Assembly: GCA_946965045.2 (NCBI GenBank)
Contig: OX337232.1
Span: 2,604,001-2,668,000, forward strand
Source of the DNA: Epithemia pelagica
Lineage: Eukaryota > Bacillariophyta > Bacillariophyceae > Surirellales > Surirellaceae
DNA length: 64,000 nucleotides
Direction: 5' to 3'
Position 1 is the stretch's first letter. Each line of letters begins with the position of its first letter. A model generated the notes under the pieces. The model was not told the origin of the DNA. It worked only from the letters and a program-made list of their open reading frames with translations, and did not search any database. Both the position numbers and the translations under genes were made by a program. Shown piece by piece: positions 20,386-30,200 of the stretch.

Positions 20386-23300
20386 TCACGGGAACCGGCG
20401 TGGCCATCGTCGTCGTCTGCCAGGATTTGCCATATCAAAAGCAATGACAAGGCAGCTGATACCAAGAACAATGCTTGCCACAGCCACAGTTCCCCAGAAG
20501 TATTTGCGTTCATTCAGTCTTTGCCGAATTAGAGCAGCATTGTCTGGTGGGTTGTTGTCCTTACGGTCTGGACTCTTGTCATCTCTATCGCCGTCGTCAT
20601 CACCGTTCACCGTAGTCGACGTCGTAGGAGCTGTTAATGTTCGTTCCACAACCACAGCGTTATCGGCCCCGTCATTGACGCCGGAGGAAGCAGGTTGAGA
20701 CGAGGCTTCTTCTTTTCCGACATTTTGAGCGGTGCTATCTCCCTGGGATTCCTGAGTTATTGTGGCGGCATCCGCCATGTTGGGGTGTGGGACAACATGT
20801 CCATCAACGGATGCGACGTCGCTTATGTCGACATTCTTGGCTTTCTTCCCTTTGCCTTTCCGCACAAGTCGTTCTGCGGCTGTGGATGTGCTGGCAACTT
20901 CGTAGCCATCCTCGTCATCTGATTTCCCTGCCATAATGGCTTGTTCAAAGAAATCTTCAACCTCGGCACATGTTAAGCCCTCTCGTCCAATTACTTGAAG
21001 GCGCTCGGTGCCATATCGGGCTGCGTCGTGCTCACGTTCATCTTCGTCGATATGAGATGGCGTCGCAGCAGCTCCAGGAGAAAAAAGAATCTCGACACGG
21101 AATCGACGTGGATCTTCCAAGCCTCGTCGGTTGTCTTCAAATACACGCATGACAATCTGCGTCAAGTAGCAGAGTTCTCTGGTGGCATTAACAATCGCAG
21201 TTCCATAATCCGAGAGGAGGCCCTTGGAGCTGCACTGGGCAAAGCGGAACACATTCAGGACTGTGTGTAAGTGGGACTCAGACGTAAAGTACAACCGAGT
21301 TCGAATCCGACGACCCATGGTATTGATCGGCAAATCAGCCTCGTAGTTCATGTTGATCATATAACGCATCTCTACTTTGTTGTCTGTTCGGGCGACATTC
21401 AAATCGTATTTGATCTTCTCCAACAGGCTGTGACAAATTTTGACACCCACGTCACGTTTCTCAGTCAACGTTGTGCCATATTCTTGCGGAACTACGCAAT
21501 CCGCCATTATTTTTGCGTACTGGTATAACTTTTGCAAAGTTTCCGTGAGTCCCAAATGGGGGTTGTGTAGCACGTCGAATCGAACATTGTCGTGCACATC
21601 AGGAATTCTCGAAAGATCAAACTCGTCCTTCTCCGTGTCGTAGAGACGGTCATAGATGAACCGCCATCGCTCTGTTAACTCCAACAAAGTCTCTCCCTTG
21701 TACAGTTTAACTCCACTAAGTGCAACATCGTCTTCGGTGCTCCCCCTAAGGCCTTCTCCGCCTTCAATTCGACGCTCATCACCGGTACCTAGTTGATCCA
21801 ACATTTCTTCAAGTTGACCAATGAGTTCACCCATTGTTTCATGAATTTGAAGGAGCATTTTTCGCGGGTTACCACATTCTTGGATTGCCTCTCGCAGCGA
21901 TGTCAGCTCTTTTGGTCCAACCAGCTGATACAGCTCTTCTTCACTCGCAGTCGAAATGTCAATGTCCTTTTGAAGATTAGCCGTTATTCTGTCCTTGCAA
22001 ACATCCAAATCCTGTTTGACTTCCTTGTTGCCAGTAGGGTCAAGCATGTGCATGCTTCCCTTTTCTTTGTGTACTAGTGACACCAGGATTGGAGGAAGGT
22101 CTCCTTCCAGTTCCAACAAACCCTTGGAAAAGGCTGCCGCAGTCTTCATGACTCGTCCCTCGTCGCTGGTTTTGATCTTCAAGTCGTGTCGAAAGGTGGA
22201 GTGCAAACGAAGAATCCCTCCACCAGGTGCATCGGGATACAAGTCATGTCGGTGTTTGTGCCCCAAGGCAATGGCTTGTTTCTCGCCCAGCTTGGTCAGA
22301 TTACCTCCCCACTTGAGAATCAATTGCACTTTGGTACACCGTCGTTTCATTTCCCCTGTATCCGGATCCCTCAAATCTTCCCATTCCTGCGGTTTGATTT
22401 GGAGTTTTCGATTCAAACCATGTATTTTCCATCGTTCCAGGATATCTCGCATATGAGCCAGCTGCACACGAATGTTTTTGTTGGATTCCTGCATCGTTGG
22501 AGGGTCATCCGATTGTGGAACTGGAGGCGATGGCGGAAGTTCCGCAAGGGTTGTCTTGACGGTCTGCAAGAATTCAGTCAAAGGCGCCTTGGCCTTTACC
22601 TTGAGATCTGTCATACAATCCTTGCAATGCTTGTGAAAGTACTCCAGTATGTGTGGTTCATTCATGTTCACTTTGAGTTTTTGTTTCGGCGTTCTATCAC
22701 CATGACGAACAATTGCCAAGACGCATCGAAGTTCTTCTTGGTGGGATTCTTGACTCACACTGCCTGAACGTCTCTGCCGTGGGAAATCAATTTCGTCATT
22801 GTCTTCATCCTCACCCTCGGAATTCTTCCCATTCAAACTACCGGTAGAGGAGGGAACCAGGGATGCCGGTTCACTTGTGAGATTGTTGGGAAAGGTTCGA
22901 ACGGGTAAGGCACCTTCCATCAAAGTAGCTGCTGCACTCGTCAGTAGTTCACCCGTCTCTCCCATATTATTGCGAGGTGGTGATGTGCCTTGTTGTTGCA
23001 TGGGATGGTGTTCCATGGTACTGGTTTGGGATTGGGCATCGACATCCACAGTGGCACTGGTGCCACCGCCATCATCGGAAACCGGTTCTCCTTGCAACAT
23101 GCGACTGGCACGCGTCAAAAAGTTTTGGTACTTGCGCGCCGCTGTCGTAGTGGTGTTGGTTGCGGCCGAGGGATGATCGGAGGATTCGGCAATTTCATCA
23201 TCCAAATGATTGAGACTGGTGGTCACCAAGGGATCGAGGGTGGAAAAGGTGGTCAAGGCGGAGGGTTTCATTTTGGCCAACAAGTGTTCGGACAAAATCT

Positions 23301-25107
23301 GGGCACAGTCGTCGTAGTATTTACGACTGTTTTTGACAAAGGACCAACCATTGACATCGCAGACATAAGAAACGACCGAGTGCCCTTCCTGAACCCGAAG
23401 GATATCAAAGCCACAGACAAACTGTTTAAATACAATGACAATTCGACGGGCAATTTCTTTCTCTCGGAAGGTGAGAATGACAGGAAACCGCAATTCTTTG
23501 CCATCCGAGTTTCGCTCGACTTTGCCATCCACCGTGGGTGACTTTCGCGCTTCGGCGTGTCCATAGTCCGGTCCGACCGTGTACATTTTGACATCGGTAC
23601 CCTGTGTTTCAACAAACTCTTCGTAAATGTACGATCCATCGCGTCGTACTTCATTAATGTAGGGGTAGAATTCCGATGAGCGGTTCCCGACCTTGCGAAA
23701 GAGCTTTTTGCATCCTCCACCGGCCGAGGTGGGATAATAAATGGCAATGTTATGATCTTCGGCATTGACTGGCTTTTCCACAAAGGGTTTGTTAATGACA
23801 ACTCCATTGATTTCAATGTGGTCGTCAAACTCTTGAATCTCTTGCTCTCGTAGACCATTGCCATCTCCAGTACCAGTACTGACATAACCATCGCGAGACA
23901 AGTATACGTGACGGGGAACATCAATCCCCGACTCTTCCAACAAATCATAGACACGTCGCCGATCTTGCAAGGTTTCTTGCATTTCCAAATCATTCACGAT
24001 AAAAGGTTTGCGCAACTTGACATATTCCTTGGCCTTTGGTAGGGGATATCCCTTGGAAAAGAAGGCAATCAAGACATCGCAAATGGGCCATTCTTCCACC
24101 GGCCGGTTCAATATTAAATCATCGTCAAAAAAGACGACGCGGAACAAATTCTCATCCAGTCGACTCAGAATTTCAGCCATGGGTTTGGATCGTGCCTTTT
24201 TGTCCATGGCACAGATTCCCAATCGTATACGGTCACCATTTTCGACACCCCGATCTTCAGCGGCAGGAATATGGGGTGCATCCTTTTTCTTGAGAGCCTT
24301 TTTGTTGGGGAGTTCTGTATTGGAGGTTGCTACTGTCGTTGTCGTTGTTGCCGTGGAGGGTGGAAGCGACGCGTTGGTGGTCTCCCCACTTATGGTTCCA
24401 GTACTTGTGGTGGTGGTAGTAGTAGTGGTGACAAGAGGCGGAGAGGGCTGTTGGGGCAAGGGAAACTGGGCCGAATTCAGTGTTTTGGAAGGACTGTGAC
24501 CACTGGCCGAAGTCAAGGGGGAAAGATCTCCCGATCGGAATCCACCTCCACCACGTGAACTAGCATTCGTGTCGAGGGAATCTTGTCGCAACGAGAAGGG
24601 CTTGGGAAGAGGAATGGTTGGTGTTGGGTTACTTTCCAATGACTGTTGCGTCCGGGACGCATCGTCCTCTTGCCCAATCGGTTGGTCGAGCGAAATGTCC
24701 AAAGAAGAAGGCACGGGTAAAGATGCTTCGATCGTCGTTTCTTCCTTGGAGGAAACTTTGTCGTCCGCCATGGTCACGACCGATATGCTTGTCGTTGTGC
24801 TGGTTTCATTCCTGGTCGGGTTTTGAGTATTTGTAGAATCGGTTGTTTGTTCCATGGATTCCACTAGGGGAGGGTTGGGACTACTCCAACCGACATTCTT
24901 CGTCTTCTTCTTGTTGTCTTCCGATTCATCGAATCTCGTGGAAGGCTCGTCGGCGGCAGCCACCGATGGTGGTGCGGACTGTGATACCAATGAAGCCGGC
25001 GGCACCTGCTCCTCTCGAGATGCGGTGTCGTTCGCCATGGAATCGATCTTCTGGGAAGAATCGTTTGGGTTGTCATCCGTGGACGACACGGAGGAAGGTG
25101 TCGCCAT
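20386..25107 (-). CDS. VIP1: Diphosphoinositol pentakisphosphate kinase (PPIP5K/VIP1 family)
   Basis: This bifunctional enzyme makes inositol pyrophosphates (1-InsP7, InsP8) that signal phosphate and energy status. The intronless frame is open from 25521, but the part above 25423 is LTR sequence. ATG 25107 (GCGACACC context, sequence MATPSSV) is the best start and gives 1573 residues. After a disordered Ser/Thr-rich N-terminus, the RimK-like ATP-grasp kinase domain starts at about residue 294 (RIRLGICAMDKKARSKPM) and includes FDDDLILNRPVEEWP and VCDVNGWSFVKNS. The histidine-acid-phosphatase-like domain begins at about 800 with RHGDRTPKQKLKVNM. The C-terminus is odd: a hydrophobic segment at about 1537-1560 (FWGTVAVASIVLGISCLVIAF) followed by a basic tail, suggesting tail anchoring, which is not usual for this family. 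A retrotransposon sits 315 bp upstream. Confidence 0.93.
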   Translation of the reverse strand: MATPSSVSSTDDNPNDSSQKIDSMANDTASREEQVPPASLVSQSAPPSVAAADEPSTRFDESEDNKKKTKNVGWSSPNPPLVESMEQTTDSTNTQNPTRNETSTTTSISVVTMADDKVSSKEETTIEASLPVPSSLDISLDQPIGQEDDASRTQQSLESNPTPTIPLPKPFSLRQDSLDTNASSRGGGGFRSGDLSPLTSASGHSPSKTLNSAQFPLPQQPSPPLVTTTTTTTTSTGTISGETTNASLPPSTATTTTTVATSNTELPNKKALKKKDAPHIPAAEDRGVENGDRIRLGICAMDKKARSKPMAEILSRLDENLFRVVFFDDDLILNRPVEEWPICDVLIAFFSKGYPLPKAKEYVKLRKPFIVNDLEMQETLQDRRRVYDLLEESGIDVPRHVYLSRDGYVSTGTGDGNGLREQEIQEFDDHIEINGVVINKPFVEKPVNAEDHNIAIYYPTSAGGGCKKLFRKVGNRSSEFYPYINEVRRDGSYIYEEFVETQGTDVKMYTVGPDYGHAEARKSPTVDGKVERNSDGKELRFPVILTFREKEIARRIVIVFKQFVCGFDILRVQEGHSVVSYVCDVNGWSFVKNSRKYYDDCAQILSEHLLAKMKPSALTTFSTLDPLVTTSLNHLDDEIAESSDHPSAATNTTTTAARKYQNFLTRASRMLQGEPVSDDGGGTSATVDVDAQSQTSTMEHHPMQQQGTSPPRNNMGETGELLTSAAATLMEGALPVRTFPNNLTSEPASLVPSSTGSLNGKNSEGEDEDNDEIDFPRQRRSGSVSQESHQEELRCVLAIVRHGDRTPKQKLKVNMNEPHILEYFHKHCKDCMTDLKVKAKAPLTEFLQTVKTTLAELPPSPPVPQSDDPPTMQESNKNIRVQLAHMRDILERWKIHGLNRKLQIKPQEWEDLRDPDTGEMKRRCTKVQLILKWGGNLTKLGEKQAIALGHKHRHDLYPDAPGGGILRLHSTFRHDLKIKTSDEGRVMKTAAAFSKGLLELEGDLPPILVSLVHKEKGSMHMLDPTGNKEVKQDLDVCKDRITANLQKDIDISTASEEELYQLVGPKELTSLREAIQECGNPRKMLLQIHETMGELIGQLEEMLDQLGTGDERRIEGGEGLRGSTEDDVALSGVKLYKGETLLELTERWRFIYDRLYDTEKDEFDLSRIPDVHDNVRFDVLHNPHLGLTETLQKLYQYAKIMADCVVPQEYGTTLTEKRDVGVKICHSLLEKIKYDLNVARTDNKVEMRYMINMNYEADLPINTMGRRIRTRLYFTSESHLHTVLNVFRFAQCSSKGLLSDYGTAIVNATRELCYLTQIVMRVFEDNRRGLEDPRRFRVEILFSPGAAATPSHIDEDEREHDAARYGTERLQVIGREGLTCAEVEDFFEQAIMAGKSDDEDGYEVASTSTAAERLVRKGKGKKAKNVDISDVASVDGHVVPHPNMADAATITQESQGDSTAQNVGKEEASSQPASSGVNDGADNAVVVERTLTAPTTSTTVNGDDDGDRDDKSPDRKDNNPPDNAALIRQRLNERKYFWGTVAVASIVLGISCLVIAFDMANPGRRRRWPRRFP

Positions 25108-25422
25108 GGTGGGAATGATGATTCTTTTTCGATTGGTCTTTTTTGCAATTTCTGTTTGGGGCCGAAAATGTGTCAAACGCGCACGCAGGCTCGGCTCGTC
25201 GGTGCGCAAGCGCGGAAGGAGGAATGGGAAACGCTTTCGGGTCGCACTATGCCATTCGCGGGAGCCTGCGACTCGGAAGAACTTTGAACTATTCAGCGCG
25301 ATATACCATTGACGTTTAAAGTCGCCAACAGTATCCAAGAAGCGCATGGGATAGGTTGTTCGTGAATCAAACACGACAGCCGCCCCTTCGCCTTTTTGAT
25401 CTCCAAAATCCAACAACACAAG
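25108..25422. promoter_or_regulatory. Remaining PPIP5K side of a divergent promoter
   Basis: Before the retrotransposon inserted, about 510 bp separated the PPIP5K start (25107, minus) from the kinase start (32264, plus). This is the PPIP5K half, joined originally to the sequence that now starts at 32068. Confidence 0.55.
25419..25422. repeat. Target-site duplication, left copy (CAAG)
   Basis: CAAG precedes the left LTR and follows the right LTR. Counting the final LTR base as shared gives 5 bp (ACAAG), the usual Copia length. Confidence 0.7.
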
Positions 25423-25586
25423 TGTTGAAATTGTGGCCCATATTTGGCAATGAACGACGAATGTGTGGAAACTACCATGGCTATGTGGCCGAATTTGGTG
25501 GGAGCTGTGTACGACTCCCATCTGTAAACCAAGGTAGATTTCTCTGCAATGAACGTATAATCTTTCTGATAAGCGAACTTTTAGCA
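25423..25586 (+). repeat. 5' LTR, 164 bp
   Basis: Begins TGTTGAAATT and ends TTTTAGCA; matches the right LTR at every base I compared. Short LTRs of this size occur in diatom Copia elements. Confidence 0.95.
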
Positions 25587-25596
25587 GTTTATCAGA
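25587..25596 (+). other. Candidate primer-binding site
   Basis: Immediately after the LTR, GTTTATCAGA matches 7 of 10 bases of the initiator-Met tRNA complement TGGTATCAGA used by many Copia elements (TATCAGA is exact). The mismatches are at the very 3' end of the tRNA, so another tRNA or a fragment primer is possible. Confidence 0.4.
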
Positions 25597-25633
25597 CCCA
25601 TTCGTTCCGATTTTTCGAGTGAACTACATCACC

Positions 25634-27234
25634 ATGGTACTAACTGCTGCCCAGACGACGTCTTTCTTTCAAGATGCCGATCAAATGGGCATTCCCCAAG
25701 CAACGGTAACTCAACTTCAAGTTGAAGGAATTGGCACAATCCCTGACCTAGCTGATTTTGACAAGGAAACACTCCAGCAAGTGGCCGACAACTTACGGAA
25801 ACCGGGTGGCAGAGTTCCAGATCCGAACCCTGGGGCAGCTGCAGGAGCAACAATTCCGACACCACCATTCGTATTCGGCGCCAAGTCACAACACCGTCTA
25901 ACTGTGGCATGTGAATTGGTACGCTATTATAACACTGTTGGACGTGATCTGACCTCTGGGAACATGAAGTGGACCCATGTCATGAAGAACTTTGAAGCCC
26001 AATGGAAGGCATTGAAGGCACAAAAGGACTCAGATGATCCAGACGTCCCCAAAATCAGCAAGGCGCTACCTTTTATCAAGTGGACCGAAGCTTTCCAGGA
26101 CTACCTTCACTGTCTCATTGGAGTGAGAACCATTCCTTTGGCGTATGTGATTCAACAGGAGGTAGATGTACCTGTGGTTCCACCTACCCAAGCCAACAAC
26201 AAGCCACACTCGACAGTGTACGGCTCTATTGAAGTTGAGTTGGTGGCACGCGCATGTCATGACCATGAACTATACAGAGAAGACAATGCATCTGTATACT
26301 ATCACCTCGAGGAAGCAACTAGAGGAACGACGTATGCAGCGTCTATTAAACCTTATCAACGGAATAAGGATGGTCGAGGTGCATGGACGGCTTTGACAAG
26401 CCAGTATGCAGGACAAGACAAATGGGAGGCTGAGATCAAGCGCCAAGACGACCTGCTTCATACACGAGTATGGAAGGGACAAAACAGTTTCCCGTTAGAA
26501 GGGTTCATTGCGCAGCACAGAAATGCGTATGTCTCTATGCAGCAGTGTGCAGATTATGTTTCGTATCAACTGCCAAACGAACACACGCGTGTTGGATACT
26601 TACTTGAGGGGATTCAATGCTCTGATGCTGGACTACAAGCCGCAATGGCAAGTGTCCGCACTGATACTGACCCTGATGGATGCGTAACAGATTTGAGAAG
26701 GCCGCGGCACACCTTCTGCCCTACGATCCTGTGGCCAAGAAAAGAGCCGCCGCCACCAATAACAAGCGCAATGCCGCGCAAATCTCTTCTGTTGAGATCG
26801 ATGACACTACCGTGACAGCTGAAGCGAGCTCCACGACTGCTGCGAAGAAGCAGAGCATTGGGAAGACGGGGGTCCATCTCCGATACCATACTCCCAGTGA
26901 GTATGACAACCTGACCGATGAGCAGAAAGACGAACTGCGAGAATGGCGCAAAGCCAACCCTTCAAAGAAGAAGAACAACCAGAACGATAAGAAAGGGAAA
27001 AGCAACAAGTCTGTCAAACGGCAACTGGCCTCCGTCGTGGCCAAGGAACTTAAAAAGTTCGCAAAGAATGAAATTGAAGAAGAAAAGGAGACGACCGATT
27101 TGCAAGCGCAAATTGCAAGCATGGTTCAAAATGCTGTCAAGGAACAGTTAGCTCTCCCACCCGCACCACCAGCCGCTGCTCCCAAGAAACCATCCACCCT
27201 CCAGTCCATCCTCAAGCAGGCGAAGCTCTCGTGA
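25634..27234 (+). pseudogene. Copia gag, frameshifted near 26679
   Basis: The first part (25634-about 26679; ATG in ACCATGG) encodes the capsid-like region with CELVRYYNT, WTHVMKNFEAQW and KWTEAFQDYLHCL. Coding then continues one frame over (to TGA 27232-27234) with a basic, Lys/Asn-rich region and a short coiled coil (QIASMVQNAVKEQL). The GATGGATGCG stretch at the junction would read through if one A were added, so a single-base deletion is the simplest explanation. No CCHC zinc knuckle is seen. No slippery heptamer is visible, which argues against programmed shifting. With identical LTRs this is a young but possibly defective copy, or a base-call error. Confidence 0.8.
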
Positions 27235-30200
27235 GGGCGTCCGGCCATGTCCTCATCCTTGAGAGGAGGGATATTGCAGCCGGACAACACAAAACCATGG
27301 GACCCTGGAGAACACGGAAAACTCGAGCATGAATGCCAATGCAGGCAGCATGAGTCCATTGTTCCAAACCGATGCTTTGCGATTGTTGCCGCTGCATCAC
27401 TGGACAATGATAAGGAAATGCAGGACATGGATGGGGAGCATCGAACGGAGCTGGACAGCCATGCCAATATGCCTGTCGTCGGGCGGCATGGGTACATCAT
27501 AAGCAAACATGGGAGAAAGGTCGACGTTAGCCCTTTCACACCCCAATATAAATCAATGCAAGCGGAACTGGTAGACGCCATCGTCCGATATGATTGCCCG
27601 TATGCAGGGAAGCCATACCTTCTCGTCATCCAAAACGCTTTATGGGTTCAAGCAATGGAGAACAACTTGATTCCACCGTTTATTCTGAGAGAGGCAGGCA
27701 TCAAGGTTAACGAACGAGCGAAGATCCATACTGATGACCCGACCACAGATGATCATGCAATCATTTTCCCGTCCATAAGTTTCCGGATTCCTTTGAACCT
27801 TTGGGGAATATCCTCCTTCTTCCCGACCGTCAAGCCAACAGAAGATGACCTTGTTGCAGGACATGACGTATACGTCCTGACTCCGAGCCGTTGGAACCCA
27901 CACTCCGACGCTTATGAGACAAATGAGGCGAGCATGTTGGACTGGGAGGGCAACATTAAGGAAAAGAAGGACCAGTTGCGAATTGTCATTGACGATATCC
28001 CCAATCCGGAGGACGAAGCAGATTATCGTATCTCTTCCATGGAAGCACATGCAGTCGATCGAACATGTGCAGCACGGAACCATTGGAGGAACCATATGAC
28101 AGAGAGTCGCAACTCCGCTGCCATTGAGCCATATGATGAGGTCGGAGGTCACTTGTCTGACATCTCTTTGGTCCTTGTCGAACCAATGATGGCGCTGGAA
28201 TTGGAGGAAAGAATGGTCCATGGCAAAGAAGTTGCAGCCATTGGGGCCACAACCATCTGTGATGATAGCGATGGTGAGGACAAATGGGATGAACCCGACA
28301 GCGATGACGGCTCTGAGGGCGACGATGAGATGGATATCGATCTGAGCATGTTGGAGGACATTGACCTCGATGAGTTCTTCGTCTCGAGTATGCATGCTGG
28401 CAAGCCCCAAGGAATTGGAGCCAAACATCTCGCCAAAGTATGGAGAATCAGTCACGATGATGCCAAACGGACCTTGGCTGTGACATCCCAGCGCGGCAAA
28501 AGGCCCAAAGATCCAACTCTGTCTCAGAATTATGGAACAAACGACCGAATGCTCCGGTACCGACGAATAGAAGAATACTTCTACATGGACACCTTCTTTG
28601 CGACGAAGAAAGGAGGGAAGTCGTCTCGTGGCCACACATGTTGCCAACTGTTTGTCACCGACAAAGGCTTCATGCATGTGGTGCCAATGAAGAGGAAATC
28701 GGAAGTTTTGATGGCGGTGAAAATCTTTGCAAAAGAAATTGGGGCCCCTGATGCGTTGATATGTGACATGTCCAAGGAACAAACGAGTTCCGACATGAAA
28801 TTATTCCTCAACGACATCGGAACAACTCTTCGTGCGTTGGAAGAGGGCACGGCCTGGGCAAATAAAGCTGAGTTGTATATCAAGCTGATGAAGGAAGCGC
28901 TTTGCAAAGACATGCGCGAAGCGAACTCCCCGCTTCCGTTTTGGGACTACTGCCTAGAGAGGAGAGTCCGAATTTACAATCTCACGGCTCGAGATTACAT
29001 TACCGTTCGGGGGACGAATCCCTACACCGCAACGCTAGGTGTTGAGGGGGGTATTTCGAGTCTTGGACGATATCAGTGGTACGAATGGTGCTACTTCCGT
29101 GAGCACACAGCAAAGTTTCCCCACAACCAAGAAGTCCTAGGTCATATCCTTGGACCGGCCAAAGGTGAAGGAAATGAGATGGCACAATGGGTTCTAAAAG
29201 CAAATGGAAATGTGGTGCCGCGACGTTCTACCCGCCCACTACAAGAATCTGAAATCTACTGTGCCAGTGAGCAATCAAAGCGTGAGGCCTTCAACGCATT
29301 GATTGAGAGGAAGCATGGCACCTCCATACAACCACCACCTACCATTCCCGACGATGATGAAAAATTTTATGATCCGTATGAGGACGACGAACAACCTCAA
29401 TATACCACCCCGGATATAGAAGACACAGTCGACAACACGGGAAGACTCTTGAACCAATGTCCTGCCTACGACAGGATGATCAACGCTGAAGTGCAGACGC
29501 AGATCGGTGATGAGATCAGCAAGGGAGTGGTCAAGAGAAGAGCCATTGGGGCCGATGGGACAACGTCTGGCAAATATCATGACGACCCATACAGCAACTC
29601 AATCCTCTACGAAGTCGAGTTCTTGGATGGCCAAGTCAAGGACTATGCCGCCAATGTCATAGCCGAAAGCATGCTTGCCGAGGTTGACACAGATGGGAAA
29701 CACCTGCGACTGATGGAAGGGATAGTCGAATGGAAAAAGGACAAATCCCTGGCCGTATCCAAACGCGACAAATACGTCTATGACAGGCATGGTAAACGGA
29801 GGGCAAGGAAGACGACGAGAGGGTGGTGGCTGCTAGTCAAGTGGAAGGATGGATCCGAATCTTGGCAACGATTGGCAGATATGAGGGAATCATATCCTAT
29901 TGAGACGGCCGAGTTTGCCGTTGCACGAGGATTGGAAGATGAGCCCGCGTTTCAATGGTGGGCCAAGTCAACATTGCGGCGCAGGGACGCAATCATATCG
30001 GCACTGAAGACACGTGCACGACAGATCCGGCACAAGTATGGTATAGAGATACCTACAAGTGTGGAGCATGCGAAGGAGCTTGACAAGAGAAACGGCAATG
30101 ACTATTGGATGAAGGCTCTAGCCAAGGAGATGTTCAATGTTGGAGTCGCCTTCGAAATCCTAGCCGAAGGAGAAAAGGCACCCCATGGTTGGCACCTGGT

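Noticed and set aside
25108-25521. N-terminal extension of PPIP5K to 25521 beginning MGVVHSSHQIRPH
   Set aside because: Its first about 33 residues are the antisense translation of the retrotransposon LTR; the same peptide appears antisense to the other LTR near 31.9-32.0 kb. The natural start is 25107.
27640-28782. 380-codon minus-strand ORF
   Set aside because: Antisense to Copia pol.
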